Shown: positions 49,735 to 61,356, numbered from the stretch's first letter. The stretch is DNA of 64,000 nt from Pseudoscleropodium purum (GCA_963969395.1 OZ017797.1:15190001-15254000); one strand, 5' to 3'. The notes: generated by a model from the letters alone, not told the origin. Numbers and translations: made by a program.

Positions 49735-52700
49735 ATGGATGCAGCAGCAGAGGACGAGAAGAAGCCGAAGAAGAGCATTGAAGTGAATCGACCCTCGGTT
49801 CACACATGCGACACGCAGGGCATAGCTGACGAGGAGTGCAACAAGAAGAACCAAGTGGGAGTTGTGCGGAAGCTTGTTAAGAATGGAGGCGTCACGAAAA
49901 TGGTCGTCAAGCCGGGCACATGCTCCTGTTCCAACACGCCTCTCTATGGCGACGAAGTCACAGGCCAGTCTAACTTACTACTGCTGCAGCTTAAGCCCTA
50001 ATGGATTAAGAAACCGAAATCGGATCATTTTTTTTAATATAAATAAGCAGCTTCGAGTAGGTCGTATGGAAACTTCAATTCCTTTTGTTCAATTTTGAGC
50101 AACACATGCATTGTTGTTCGCTGATGTAGCAGTAATATTGAAAGATGATCCGATTTCAGGTTTAATAAAAAAAGCAGCTTCGTGTAGGTCGTATGGAGAC
50201 ATGCATTTGTCCAATTTTGAGCAACACATGGAATGCTGTTCACTGATGTAGCAGTAATATTGAAAGCATGAGTCCTTAAGCTAATTTTTACCAAGCTTTT
50301 TAGGGCATCGAGGTGCTTCCGCAATTTCTACTTTCTGTTTTGGATCTGGCGTCCGGATTAGAGTGCAGTATGTGTTGGTTGATATTCCACTACAATTTCA
50401 AAGGAGTTGATGTGAGTTAGGGTTTTGGTTTTATGGATTGCAGTGCATTATACGGGTATGTTGCTGGACGGCACAGTTTTCGACTCGACTCGAGACAAAG
50501 AGCCTTTTAATTTCAGAATGGGACTTGGTACGTAAATGTGTTGCTCTCTGCCGACATTGATTTCATTGAAAAAGAATTGCACAATTGTTAGCCAAATGGA
50601 TATAACAAAAAATGTTTTGGTGCAATTCATTAAAGGATTTTAGAAGACAATTAGCCAAAACTATTGGAGGATTTGCTACCAAAAGTTGTTCCAAATATAA
50701 TGATTTGTTACCAAACTATTGAACAATCTAGAAAATTGGCTATCGAGAACTAGAGGTTGTAATGGTTATGCTAATTTTAATAAAACTTAACATCATTGAT
50801 TTATTAATATTGAAGTTATGGTTTGGAATATTTGATTGAGGTCCTATGCAATCCCTTACACCCTCATCTTAGAATCCTATGAGTATGGAACCTTATGAAT
50901 TAAGAAAGAGTCTTTTCAAAATTGGAAATGATTATATGGTATTTTGAAATCCATGAAATAGGTCAAGTGATCAAGGGATGGGAGAAAGCTGTAAAGACAA
51001 TGAAAAAAGGGGAGCAAGCAATTTTAACTGTGCAACCAGAATATGCATATGGGAAAGAGGGTTGCCCACCTGCAATTCCTTCCAACACACCTCTCAAGTT
51101 CGACATTGAGTTGTTGTCATGGTGTAGTGTCAAGGATGTGAGCAATGATGGTGGTGTTATGAAGAAAGTAGTCCTTGAAGGGAAATCGTGGGAGACGCCA
51201 AAGGAGGAAGATGAAGTGAAAGGTGACTTTCTATTAACGTTAGAACTATACACTTGAAGCTATTTAGGTTATCAATTGAGAAAATGAGCGACAACAACCA
51301 AAGATTGTCTTTAAATAAGTCCATCTTGTATTTGTGTTTATACTTTGAGCTACTAGAAAGGGATCTATTTGCTTATGCAATAGAGTATGCCTTTCAAAAC
51401 ACCTATGATAAATCTATGAGTGTAATTTTCTTACAATTCACATGTTGAAAATCTACAACCAAAAGTTGATGATGAGGGTATTTAGCTTTGGGGTTGATGA
51501 AGAAGCAAAGTGAAATATACTTTACTAGACTAATTGCCAACTTGCAAGTCCATATGTAGATTCAATCTTAGAGCTTTCCAAATTTTTTAGAGACTTCTTG
51601 AATCTAGTTTATAGCCTCAAAGTGGAAGATTGAGCTAAATTAATGATGAAATTCATTTAAATCTAGTTCATTTTCTTAAAATTTTATAGTCTTATTTAAG
51701 TATTCTTTGAAGAAATTGATGTAAATTAGTTTTAGTATTTAGTATATCAAAATGACAACCTTGGAACCTTTTGATAGAGAGGATTCACTCATTTCTAATG
51801 GCAAGTTGTTTAAATTATCCAAGAATGTTTTGGCATCATCTTATTGTAGTTCCAAGTGCTTCTTTTGTTGATGGTTAATGCAATGTTTCCAGTGAAGTAC
51901 GAAGCAAAGTTGGAGGATGGCACGGTTGTATCTAAGTCCCTAGATGAGGGAGTGCAATTTATTGTTGAAGATGGTATGATTCATTTACTATCTTCAATAA
52001 TGTGCTTGATCTCATATGCATATTGATTCCAACATTTGAAAGTGGTCCATACTTGACACTGGTCAAGTTACACTCCAACATGAGCCATCTATTATAGTTG
52101 CATCTCCTCAAGACTCAAAATCTTTGAAGTTCCATCAATAGAGCATTGATAGAGAGGTTAACAAAAAAAAGGGAACATATTTTTTTTATGACTTTTAGGT
52201 TTATCTTGCAGGATTGTTCTGCCCAGCCATCACTCTTGCGGTGAAGAGTATGAAGATTGAGGAGAAGGTTGTTTTGACAGTGCTACCTCCATGTACATAA
52301 AATCCCTTGATCTTTCTCAATCAAGTTAACCTTTATGACCCTCAATCAAGTTTTACTTCATTCTCAGAAATATTGAATAGGTTGGATCAAATTCTAATAA
52401 ACACGTATCAACATCTAGTGAAGTATGAGAATTTGATCAACATGCTGTGGATGCAGATGGTTTTGGAAAAGAAGGTAGAGAACGTAAGGAGTCTGAAGGG
52501 GCAGTACCTCCAAATGCTACGCTCATTGTGGATCTCGAGATGATTTCGTGGAATTCGGTGGAGGAAGTGACAGATGACAAGAGGGTCATCAAGAAAATCA
52601 CGAGAAAAGGGGAAAGCTACGAGAAGCCCAACGATGGATCGACTGTGACAGGTACGCTACTGTCATAATCCGTAAAATGGAAAGTTTCGAAATGTCAATA

Positions 52701-54401
52701 TTTTGTGACGTTCATGTGCACAAAGCTCTAAACACTAGGACTTGGATAGATCTGAGGATCCAAAGCGGTTGTCTAGAACAGTGCCAATTTCTTGAAGTCT
52801 TTCGCCATTTTAACGAATATGAGGATAGACTTGTCCGGTGCCCAGTAGTTGCGGTTATTTTCTGAGGCATTCTTTATTATTGCTGAAGTGAACACGATTT
52901 GAAGTGATGGTATTAATGCAAAGTTTCTTGAGGTGCAGTCAAGTACGTCGGCGCTCTATCAGATGGGACTATTTTTGAGAAGAAAGGGCTTCATCCGGAA
53001 CAGCCAATCACGATTCGTATTGATGAAGGTACAATATTAATCCCATCAAACATCGCTTCATGCATTGTCCTCATGGGAACTGATTTGCATTCTACCCTCA
53101 TGTCTTCCTGAAGATATTAAACGTCTATATCTGGGGAGATCTTGTGTCCTGTGCAGACGAAATTATTCCGGGTTTAGATGAAACAATCGCCAGTATGAAG
53201 AAGGGGGAGATATGCATTGTCCAGATTCCTCCAGATTACGGTTTTGTGAATGAGGAAATGCAGTGCAATTCAGCTCTTGTTCCTGCCAACTCAACTTTGA
53301 CATACGAAATTGAGATGATCAGTTTTATCAAGGTATGATGTCCGATGCTGTGACCAATGTGTTGGAAACTCATATAGAATCATGAGCTTTGCGATTTCTT
53401 ATCACTGACACGCGATAGTGTGAGCATAGGAGAAAGATTCTTGGGACTTGGATGGACCTCAGAAGATTGCGGCAGCTGTAAAGAAAAAGGAACAGGGCAA
53501 CGATCTTTTCAAGAAAGGAAAGCTATTTCATGCTGCTAGGAAGTATGAAAAGGTACATTTTTTTTAGCCCTTCGTTTGCAAAATGCCTCTATGTTAACAG
53601 GATTTGCTGTGTATAGACAATAATGCCCTTGATTTTTTCTGCAGGGAGCGAGGTTCGTAGAGTATAACTCAGTATTTGCCGATGGTGACGAAAAGAATGA
53701 GGCTCAGAGCCTTAAAAAATCTCTGAAATTGAATGATGCAGCGTGCAAGCTCAAGCTGAAAAACTTCCCATCAGTCGTTGAATTGACCACCAAGGTTTTA
53801 CTATTCAAAATTGTGACTATCTTAAACGTCTTTCGCTAAGAATTTCAAGTTCTTGTAGGCAAAGAACAGAAAATGCACGCGTGGGCTCACTTCACGGACT
53901 CACTTCATTAGCTATTGCTCTAATTTCTCAAGGAATCGAAAATTGATGCAGGTTTTGGAAACAGAGTCTTTAAACATGAAGGCTCTTTTCAGAAGAGCCC
54001 AAGCATATTCAGCTCTGATGGACCTAGACCTTGCTGAGCAGGATCTCGAGAAGGTTCTGGAAATTGATCCCGAAAACAGGTTTTTACGCTTCTCGCAATC
54101 TCTGAAGTACTCTCAAATGTTTGCAGTCACCATTAAGTTGAGTCGCAACATCAAATTACCACTGTCAGTGTCAGAATAGTAATATATGGATGTGAAATGC
54201 AGGGATGTGAAGTTAGAGCAGAAGAGATTGCATATGAAACAGGCAGCTTACCGCAAAAGAGAAGCGAAGGTATACGGCAACATGTTTGAACGACTAATCA
54301 AAATGGATGAAGCAGAATCCAAGCAGGCCGAAATACGATTGGGAAAGCTTCCAATAGACCCAGTGCAGGAAAATCCGGCACAAGTCTCAGTACAGGGATA
54401 A
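49735..54401 (+). CDS. ROF1/FKBP62-like peptidyl-prolyl isomerase (three FKBP domains + TPR)
   Basis: An immunophilin co-chaperone; plant relatives bind HSP90 through the TPR and act in heat-stress responses. Twelve exons join in phase: 49735-49963, 50444-50527, 50962-51222, 51893-51973, 52212-52292, 52457-52651, 52939-53028, 53157-53332, 53430-53552, 53645-53794, 53952-54079 and 54203-54401, giving 598 residues. FKBP1 (about 68-158) keeps the pocket residues: HYTG, VFDS, VIKGW, YAYG, LKFDIEL. FKBP2 (about 190-277) and FKBP3 (about 308-395) lack the pocket Trp and Asp (GLFCPAI, IIPGLDE), so they are probably non-catalytic. The TPR spans about 410-540 (AAVKKKEQGNDLFKKGK, LNDAACKLKL, ALFRRAQAYSAL). 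The C-terminal part (VKLEQKRL, KREAKVYGNMFERL) matches the family. Intron 1 uses a GC donor. The ATG at 49735 follows the pyrimidine-rich leader; the upstream in-frame ATG at 49507 would encode only leader-like sequence. Confidence 0.94.
50047..50266 (+). repeat. Tandem duplication inside FKBP intron 1
   Basis: GCAGCTTCGAGTAGGTCGTATGG at 50047 recurs as GCAGCTTCGTGTAGGTCG at 50174. Both copies continue through CAATTTTGAGCAACACATG to GATGTAGCAGTAATATTGAAAG, ending at 50144 and 50266. The period is about 125 bp. Both copies lie wholly within the intron. Confidence 0.85.
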
Positions 54402-55535
54402 TGTCAAAATGCGGCTATGTGCCGAGTCATGCAGTTCTGGCAACTGTCATATACGATGAGGAGAGGGGGACGAAGTTAGAACTCACTGATTCAAAAATTA
54501 AAATTCCCCTTTGAACAAATGATATGGATTGATTCCAAACAAAATGTCGTCGTTTCAAGTGTGCCAGACGTGCATTCCATTTGCTCCGCTTCGTCGTGCC
54601 TCGAGCTCTCCACGTGTTCTTGTTGCTGCTGTATTCTCTTCTTTTCGTTAAACTCTTGTTGGTGCCTGCAGTAGTCAGATCTCTTCGTATTCTTGATCCT
54701 CGTGGTATTTGTGGTAAATATACAGAAGGGCAGGGAATGCAAGAAGGCGAAAAGCGATTGACGAATTTCAGGTGAACTTTCATACGAACGATCATCACCG
54801 TCCCTTCCGTCGCTAAGTTGCCCTCTCCCTCTCCCCTTCTGTGGCATACAGAATAAACCTCTTTTTATCTGACTTGCGTCCTCCAACATCATTTCCTGTG
54901 TTGACATATTGAGCACAGCAGCCGTAGTGAGCGTTCTCTTATCGTAGCTCAACCAAGTCTAACAACTATCGAATTACTGGGATGAGGATATTCGAACGTC
55001 TCTCGTGCCAGTATGGACAATTCGAAATTGGGATTCACATAGTATACTCAAGCTGCAAATAAGGTGTTACGACAATTGCAGAGCCCGCATACGGTGCATT
55101 TTATGGCGCGCTCAGGAATGGCGTTGGATGTTTATGTTCAATTGCGTGCTCAGCGGAGTCGAATACGTTGTTGCTTTTTACTTCAAATTGGAGTTAGTAA
55201 CATTGCAACAAGGGCGCATTTCTTTCTTCCAAGCCTATTATGGTGGATTCAGCAAGTGGATAAGCATTATTATATGCCCGTCGATAATTTGGCCACGAGA
55301 ATTGGAATGCTGACCAGGACGACATGGGGATTCGTAATGGCTGAATTTCTCTCCTTCTGAATTACAAACATAACCTCTTTTATGTTTGTGATGACTGAAG
55401 AAGAAATTACTAGCTCGTACTGCGGGGATTGGTTGGCAAGCGTGGTCAACAACAAACACTTTCATAGGATTGCCTCTCGGTTAAGAAAGCTATTTGTTGA
55501 ACCCTCTTAGCTACTTCCTTTAAGAATCTCAAAGC
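54402..55535. other. Intergenic DNA, moderately GC, no gene recognised
   Basis: This includes the likely 3' untranslated region of the FKBP gene. A 153-codon minus-strand frame (54491-54952) and a 98-codon plus-strand frame (55064-55360) are open, but neither has a known domain or convincing splice context. Confidence 0.4.
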
Positions 55536-56081
55536 ATGATGGAGCCATGGCATCTCTCAATGCTGTATCATTCCTTGATCAACACTGGTTCTTTGGAGGG
55601 ATGGGATATCAGCCGTAACGAGCATGAACTAATCCCTTTGCAGGCGATGGAAGAGGAAGAGCTATGGACTCCAGAATACGGGAACAGCTTTCACTGGACT
55701 TGGTCGAGACTGAAAGTGATTGCTTCGTTGCCCTTTCCCATCTTGTTCCGGTGTCGAGCAGTTTGTAGGGACTGGGCTACGTTTATATTTTCCCCGAAGT
55801 TCCAAGCGATTTGAGGCAATGGCTTTTCATTGGCGGAATTGTCTCCTCAAGTATCCCACCTTCTTCTATTCCCTTCGATTGGCAATACTCTCGCCTGCAC
55901 ATTCGATTATCCAGATCTCAACCGATGGCTCAGCATGCCGGCCATGTCGTGCCTACCCTCTCAAACTAACGACGTCATGGCAAGTAAGTCCACTCCCGCT
56001 CCTGGCCGTGCTTCGAGTAAAACTCATTCAGGGGTTTCAGACTTTACTGCACGCAATGTCTTCAAGGGTGAAATAATTTAA
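55536..56081 (+). pseudogene. F-box (kelch-type) gene fragment with in-frame stop
   Basis: The frame from 55536 includes LKVIASLPFPILFRCRAVCRDWATFI, a clear F-box core. After an in-frame TGA at 55812-55814 the same frame continues to 56081 with a motif (NTLACTFDYPDLNRWLSMPAMSCLPS) typical of the region that follows the F-box in plant F-box/kelch proteins. The kelch repeats are missing, so the gene is both interrupted and truncated. It could alternatively be a short expressed F-box peptide ending at the TGA. Confidence 0.6.
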
Positions 56082-57169
56082 CAACAATGTGAATGGGGAG
56101 ATGACACTCCTGCTGTGGTGTAGTGGTAGATGAAGTTTTGAACGTTACTATTTCCCCAAGGTAGATAATTGCATTCCGTTGAATTGAATGGCAACCTTTT
56201 TCATTTACTTTGTAATTACTGTACATGCAACCACAACATCAGTGCTAAGCATTAATGCTAAGGCTGGGTCCTGAATCAAGTGCTGTGGTTGAATGTTGGG
56301 ATTGGCTACTCCACAGTTCACTTCAATAAGGTTTGATACCCACTGCATGTGTTCATTAGAAATTTCAGTCTGTTCCTTAATTCTTGCTTGCAGGTCACAT
56401 AATGCTCCGGCGACGGAGGGATCCTCTGTTTCCGAGACAGGAATTGTGAGACTAGGACAACTGGCCTCTATATCTGCAATCCTATCACTCAAGAACAGTG
56501 TTTTTTTTTTCGTTTTGGGGTGGATGCTTATTCCTCACCAGAGGCCAAATGTGGATAGGCCAGGTGGCTTTTTTAAAACTTCATTTGGCATTTTTTTCTT
56601 TAAGTCACTAGCTTCAAAGTACATTTTTGCCTTTGAATTTGATGTCATTGGCTAGTTCTAAGTTTTGCATGTTGTAGGAAGTGGTGACTACAGATTGAGG
56701 TTTGGTGGAATTTAAGCTGCTTAGTGCTCACTGTTGAATTGGTTTAGGCTACACTTTCTATGTTATTCCAAAATTCTTTAGAGATTTGAGCAATCCAATC
56801 CAATCATCCAACACAAAATGGCAACTTTATTCAAATGGAAGAAGAAACAAGTTTGGTGGAAAAGGAGATTTAGAGTAAAAACTACAACTTGAACAAAATG
56901 CTCGTAGTTCTCCTAGCTCAGGAACTACCAAAACAAGACATGCAAAACAAACACAAGTGTTCAAATGCTTGATTTAGTACAATGTTAGAAAGATGGAAGA
57001 GAACTTAATGATATAAGCAACTATGCAATGCAAGATACTAATCTTTGACACATTTGTAGAATGCAAGTATGCAACTACAATCAATGACGAACGCCCAAAC
57101 GTTGATAAGCAAGGACACTGCATTCATTGTACTAGTTCCTACAAGGCACTCCATGTTTTGTAGTAGAGT
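56082..57169. other. Host/virus junction region, no gene recognised
   Basis: Positions 56082 to about 57060 look like host intergenic DNA. A 95-codon minus-strand frame (56205-56492) has a helical, charged product (DLQARIKEQTEISNEHMQW) that I cannot assign. The transition to the viral segment falls somewhere in about 57060-57170, just beyond the point where the viral helicase stops. No duplication or inverted repeat marking the junction was seen. Confidence 0.4.
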
Positions 57170-57820
57170 TTAATTTGCATTAGGGAATGATGATGTATCA
57201 AGCTGACTGTCCTTGTGCAATATTAGATTGAGTATGGATAGTATCTCCTCGGCCCTGTCTATCATGGGAGTTGCACTTAGTAAAAGTATCTTACAATTCT
57301 TAGTAAGGTGAGATAATCTCCACATCTGACCATATACAATTTCCCCATCAAAGTCCGACATAGAATGTTTCAAGTTGTGTATCTCGTCCATAACTATTAC
57401 TCTGTTACTAAAGTTTGCCATTACCTGATCATCATCCAATCTCTTTAATTTGTTTGCAAAAGATATGTACTTCCTAATCTCATAGTCCTTTATACTCCCA
57501 CCAGGCCATTTGCGAATTTGATCTTTGAAGTTGTCAGCAGATGTTTTACCTCTAACGAGTACAAGGCGTCTCTGCTTATAGGGCTTGTGTCATTGAACAA
57601 TAGCTATAGATGTAAATGTCTTTCCTGATCCTACGTTATGAAACAATAGTAGATTATCATACGGAGTCCAAGGGGACATAAACCTCTTAATAAACTCTTG
57701 ATGTGGATATAGAGTTAAACCTTTAGTTGACCTTAGCTCATGAAACTCTTCTTTCTTCCATAGATCATCAACAAAGTTAGTATCTGACACATTAGGATAA
57801 GATGGGATAAACGTATCCAT
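57170..57820 (-). pseudogene. Giant-virus D6R-type SF2 helicase (VETF small subunit/NPH-I-like), truncated and with an in-frame stop
   Basis: In poxviruses and relatives this DEAD/SNF2-type ATPase acts in early transcription initiation or elongation in the virion and cytoplasm. Visible are the N-terminal KKEEFHELRS and PYDNLLLFHNVGSGKT segments (Walker A, residues 64-68), VIVMDEIHNL (Walker B, D145-H148) and LLLSATPM (motif III, about 179-186). A TGA at codon 77 (57590-57588) lies just after Walker A; the frame is otherwise open for 216 codons. It then ends at 57170, before the second helicase lobe, whereas family members run to about 600-700 residues. The start at 57820 is 76 bp from the divergent capping-enzyme start, so they probably shared a promoter region. 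The lesions make it non-functional. D6 versus D11 subtype is not resolved. Confidence 0.82.
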
Positions 57821-57896
57821 ATTTCTTGATATAAGTGAATTATATAGTAGAGCAACGCACCACGATACTCAACTGTAGTCCACAGAGGCACTCACT
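57821..57896. promoter_or_regulatory. Divergent intergenic promoter region of viral helicase and capping enzyme
   Basis: These 76 bp separate two divergent start codons. The half near the helicase is AT-rich (TTGATATAAGTGAATTATAT). No established giant-virus promoter motif was identified with confidence. Confidence 0.35.
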
Positions 57897-59874
57897 ATGG
57901 ATATTTTAGCAAGGTTTATCAAGTCCAAGGAGGACTTAGAAACAAAGTCTCCTGATGGTTACGAATACGAGGTCGAGATCAGACTGAAGGGAGTGACAAA
58001 GGAGGATTTCCTAAGGCTTCCAAAGATCAGTAGTACAGTCATTACAGAAGAAGCCTTATACTCTGTAAAAGGTAACACTAATATCACGATCAGAGAAATA
58101 GGCTCTGACTTTTTTATCAAAGAGAGAATATCTTCAGCAATGATTACTACAATCGATGCTGAAATTGTACTGTCTCTTGAACGAAGGTATCATAGAGAGG
58201 AAGGGATGGCATTAAAGGTTAAGAGGTACAAAGAAAGAAGTACAGTGGATTGTGATGGTTTCAGAATCGATGCTACTAAGGTCACCTCGAATGGAGCATC
58301 TCACTATGAGATAGAACTGGAGATATTGCACAATACATGTAAGTTTGAGTCAATAGAGCGTGTGATAGAAAGCATCAGATCATCAACAGTATCAAAGATA
58401 TATAAACAAATTACTAAGCTTGTGTCTGGTCTTGATATTTGCAATTACAGATTTCCAAAACCAATCGATATAACAATACGAGAGCTTACAAAGCACTATT
58501 CATCAGGAGGATCTGTATCGTTAAAGCTTGATGGTGTACGATCCTTTCTGGTTTGTTATGAAGGTAATGTATACGATATATCAACAAAAGGTCAAGAGAC
58601 CATTGTTGCATCAGACATTCAGAACCATGCTCTACTAACCGTTCTAGATACCGAGAGAGTAGACAGTATGTATTATGCATTTGATGTTGTTATATTGGAG
58701 AATGTAGTGGTTGCTTATCGATCCCTTCAAGAGAGAGCAAAGCTAATACCACAGATCTGTCTATCACTCAACAGATCTATTGGAACAAAGCTAGTTGTTG
58801 CTAAGAGGCACTTCATATTCAACAGCTTTTATACATTTTCCAAATATCACCGATTATTGGAAGAGAGAATCCAAGATAGGAGACACGATGGTATAATATA
58901 CACTCATTCCCTATCGTACTTTGATCCTGTGATGCGATGGAAGCCACAAAAGACTATAGATCTTCTGTACCAGGATACAACTCTGATGGCATATAACAAA
59001 GACAAGAACGTGAATTCAAAGCTTCAAATGTCTCAAGAGAGTAAGAAGCCAAAGGAAGACACTGTCTCTGAATTCAAGATTAACCTTGACGGTACTGTAA
59101 GCTTGTTCAGAGAGAGAGCAGACAAGACGCACCCGAACTCTATTACAGTAATAGAAAGAATTAGAAAGGTAGCAAGAGAAGAGAGAGATGTTCTAAAGGC
59201 CTTCAAAGGACTAAGCATGTCAATCATGAGATCATATCATAATGATATAAAAAGAGCTACTAAAAAAAAGAACTGGCCACTTATTGGATGTTGGATCAAG
59301 AGCAGGAGGGGATGTAGCAAAGTGGACTCATTACAGAAGTGTTACATGCATTGAACCATCACATACGAATATAACAGAGCTTAGAAGGAGGCTTATAGGT
59401 AATAGGAAGGTGAGAGTGATACAAACGAAGATAGAGCACTTAAGAGGACTTGATGGATCTGTAACGACTCTCTCTTGTTTCTTCTGTGCAACATTAATAG
59501 ACATTGCTAAGTTTGCTAAGATCGCTCAAAAGATGTTCTTTGATAAGCAAGCTTGTGTGTTCTTGTGCATAGTAATGTCAAAAAGATATGTAGTAGACTT
59601 TCTCGAGACAAGAGCGAATAGGGAATACACATGTGAAGCATATACAATTAGACTTGAACATGAGGATAGTGTGTATGTGCACATTCCTGGTACTATTGTA
59701 TCTGATCAGAATGAGAACCTGGTTGATGTTGATAACATCATTGCATTGTTTGAAAGTATGGAATTCAAACTGGAAACAAGAAACAGACTCAACAGGAATG
59801 AGTTTATGTCACATAGTGAGTACTTACTATCGTCCATGTATGAATCTGTAGTGATGACAAGACAGAAGTCTTGA
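57897..59874 (+). pseudogene. Giant-virus mRNA capping enzyme (triphosphatase-guanylyltransferase-N7 methyltransferase), one frameshift
   Basis: It would cap viral mRNA in three steps. The N-terminal tunnel-type RNA triphosphatase shows paired Glu strands, YEVEIRL (E23, E25, E27) and YEIELEI (about 137-143). The guanylyltransferase has nucleotidyl motif I KLDGVR (K210 nucleophile), motif IV RHDGIIYT (about 330) and motif V RWKPQKTIDLL (about 346). The methyltransferase begins with a SAM-binding LDVGSRAGGDVAKW, then CIEPSHTNI, but in the +1 frame. The switch falls at or near the A8 run (59262-59269), consistent with one inserted A; the whole is 1,978 nt, i.e. 659 codons plus one base. Domain order is as in poxvirus D1, asfarvirus and mimivirus enzymes, but the protein is shorter. 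First frame ends at 59354. Confidence 0.9.
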
Positions 59875-60193
59875 GCACATCCTGCTACTGACCAATACAA
59901 GGTGCTTCTTTACCCCTAGCACCATTGATTTTCTGTTACATCTATAAAGATGTGATTTATCATTTCTACAGTTAATTATTGTTATGGATACCAAATAGAG
60001 AACGCTGGTGTTTACACCTATAATCACTCGAACACCAAAACGGGTGCAAGCTTCGCCTCCATAAAGCTTGTACAAACACTCTATACAAAAAGTTGAGGAT
60101 ATGGAAGGCTCTGATGTATTCGCATACATTCCACAAAAGAGCTTATAAAAAAAAAAGATAAAGTATGTTGTATCTAAGACTGTTAATAGGAAC
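59875..60193. other. Viral intergenic region or heavily decayed small gene
   Basis: About 320 bp between two plus-strand viral genes. A plus-strand frame from about 59984 to 60150 has coding-like composition but contains TAG and TAA stops, so it may be a decayed small gene. The minus-strand frame at 59827-60243 appears to be a by-product. Confidence 0.35.
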
Positions 60194-60649
60194 ATGCTTA
60201 TTGCTATAGATCTTCTTAAGGAACTACAGATCAACAATAGCATTAGCAGCTCTGACCTTGACTCTCTTATTATAAAACCTCTTGATAAGTTTCTTGATGG
60301 ACGTGTTATTAAGAAACCACAAGAGAGATTGAACCCCTTTGATACTCGAAGGGATGTTACTCATTCCTTTACCAAGTTGTTGAATTCCCTTAAGAGTCAA
60401 GGGATTGATACAATAGACATCAAGGTAAAGGATGGTCAATCATCACTCTCATCAACATCAAAGCTGCTTAGAATGTACATATCTAACAATCTAGAGAAGC
60501 GTGGGAAAAGGATACTACTTGACCTGATGCTAGAAAGCTTGTTCTCATCTGAGCACATAAGAGAGTTATATGCTAAGAATGGTGATGAATTTATAACACA
60601 GGGACATGTACAGAAGTTAGCATCCCTTCTTGTAACAAAGGTGTCATAA
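60194..60649 (+). CDS. Unrecognised viral protein, 151 residues, intact frame
   Basis: I do not recognise a family. The frame is open from ATG to TAA. The product is predicted soluble and helical, starting MLIAIDLLKELQ, with a basic middle (KKPQERLNPFDTRRD) and a hydrophobic helical part (RILLDLMLESLF). There are no Cys clusters, membrane segments or NTPase motifs. It lies between the capping enzyme and a convergent gene; its stop codon falls inside a perfect A8/T8 palindrome. The company of transcription genes suggests, but does not show, a transcription-related role. It is one of the few apparently undamaged frames in the viral segment. Confidence 0.6.
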   Translation: MLIAIDLLKELQINNSISSSDLDSLIIKPLDKFLDGRVIKKPQERLNPFDTRRDVTHSFTKLLNSLKSQGIDTIDIKVKDGQSSLSSTSKLLRMYISNNLEKRGKRILLDLMLESLFSSEHIRELYAKNGDEFITQGHVQKLASLLVTKVS

Positions 60650-60666
60650 AAAAAAGTTTTTTTTAT
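60646..60666. terminator. Perfect A/T palindrome spanning both stop codons of convergent viral genes
   Basis: ATA8-G-T8AT: 10-bp perfect arms around a single G. It contains the TAA stop of the plus-strand gene (60647-60649) and the TAA stop of the minus-strand gene (60665-60663). Short palindromes at gene ends direct transcript 3' ends in mimivirus-type giant viruses; that role here is inference. Confidence 0.6.
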
Positions 60667-61279
60667 TGCTTTATTGCGTACTCCCAACCATTAGTATCAC
60701 AGAGTTTTATATCCTGCTTGGAGAAGAGTTGTGTATCATCTTCGTACATGTGCCCAACAGCTACCGGCCTACCATCCATATCCTCGAATATTATCTTGCT
60801 ATTAAGATCGACATATACACCTGGTATGTCCTCGATAGCACGCAATCTCATCTCAGTGGATACTTCCTCTGTTGCTTTTTTGCACCAATGACATCACAAA
60901 AGCTAGCTATCTGTTTCTTCTTGTCCTCATTATGATCCTGAGCAGACTTCATCATCATATTCATATGTCATTTACAGTACTCAGAATTTGGACCCTTTGG
61001 AAGAGAATACTTCTTACCCTTGTTGGCACCACTTTGAAGTACCTTCTGACATGTCTCTGCATCACTCTTGGAGGGTTTGGACTTTGGTCCTATAGCAATA
61101 GAGAGATCAACTAATTGGAATGTTTGTGATGCTATAGCGTTTATTGTATCGATATGAGACTCAAGCTCTGGAATCTCTTTTATTAGACTAGCTATGAAGT
61201 TCTGGCACAAGGACCAACTGAGTTGAATACCAATGTCCTGGAGAGCATTTCTTAACTCGTTCATATCTAGGGAGTCCAT
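60663..61279 (-). pseudogene. Unrecognised viral gene with a Cys/His mini-motif, stop and frameshift
   Basis: About 206 codons from ATG at 61279. The N-terminal half is helical (ELRNALQDIGIQL, CQNFIASLIKEIPELE). Around residues 80-105 the pattern C-x2-VLQSGANKGKK...YC-x2-H resembles a small zinc-knuckle-like motif found in several giant-virus proteins, but the usual second Cys is Tyr. A TGA (60970-60968) falls inside that motif. Further on, the reading shifts at an A6 run (about 60880-60890) into the frame that ends at 60663 (VDLNSKIIFEDMDGRPVAVGHM). Both breaks are single-base-scale. Function unknown. It is divergent to RPB1 with a 66-bp gap and convergent with the 60194 gene. Confidence 0.6.
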
Positions 61280-61345
61280 AATTGCATACTCTTACTTACA
61301 CAAGAAAGTAACCTTGCCAAGGAATAAACTAATGCAATAATCAAT
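61280..61345. promoter_or_regulatory. Divergent intergenic promoter region of the viral minus-strand gene and RPB1
   Basis: These 66 bp separate divergent start codons at 61279 and 61346. AT-rich near the RPB1 start (AATGCAATAATCAAT). No named motif was recognised. Confidence 0.35.
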
Positions 61346-61356
61346 ATGTCTGACAA

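Noticed and set aside
54491..54952. 153-codon minus-strand frame downstream of the FKBP gene
   Set aside because: No domain, no splice context, and it overlaps the probable 3' region of the FKBP transcript.
56110..56145. GTGTAGTGGTAGA resembling a tRNA A box
   Set aside because: No B box at the expected distance and no cloverleaf; treated as chance.
59258..59275. Possible programmed -1 frameshift at an A-run (A_AAA_AAG-like) in the capping enzyme
   Set aside because: The methyltransferase frame is +1 relative to the upstream frame, whereas this slippery site drives -1 shifts. A one-base insertion in the A-run explains the shift more simply.
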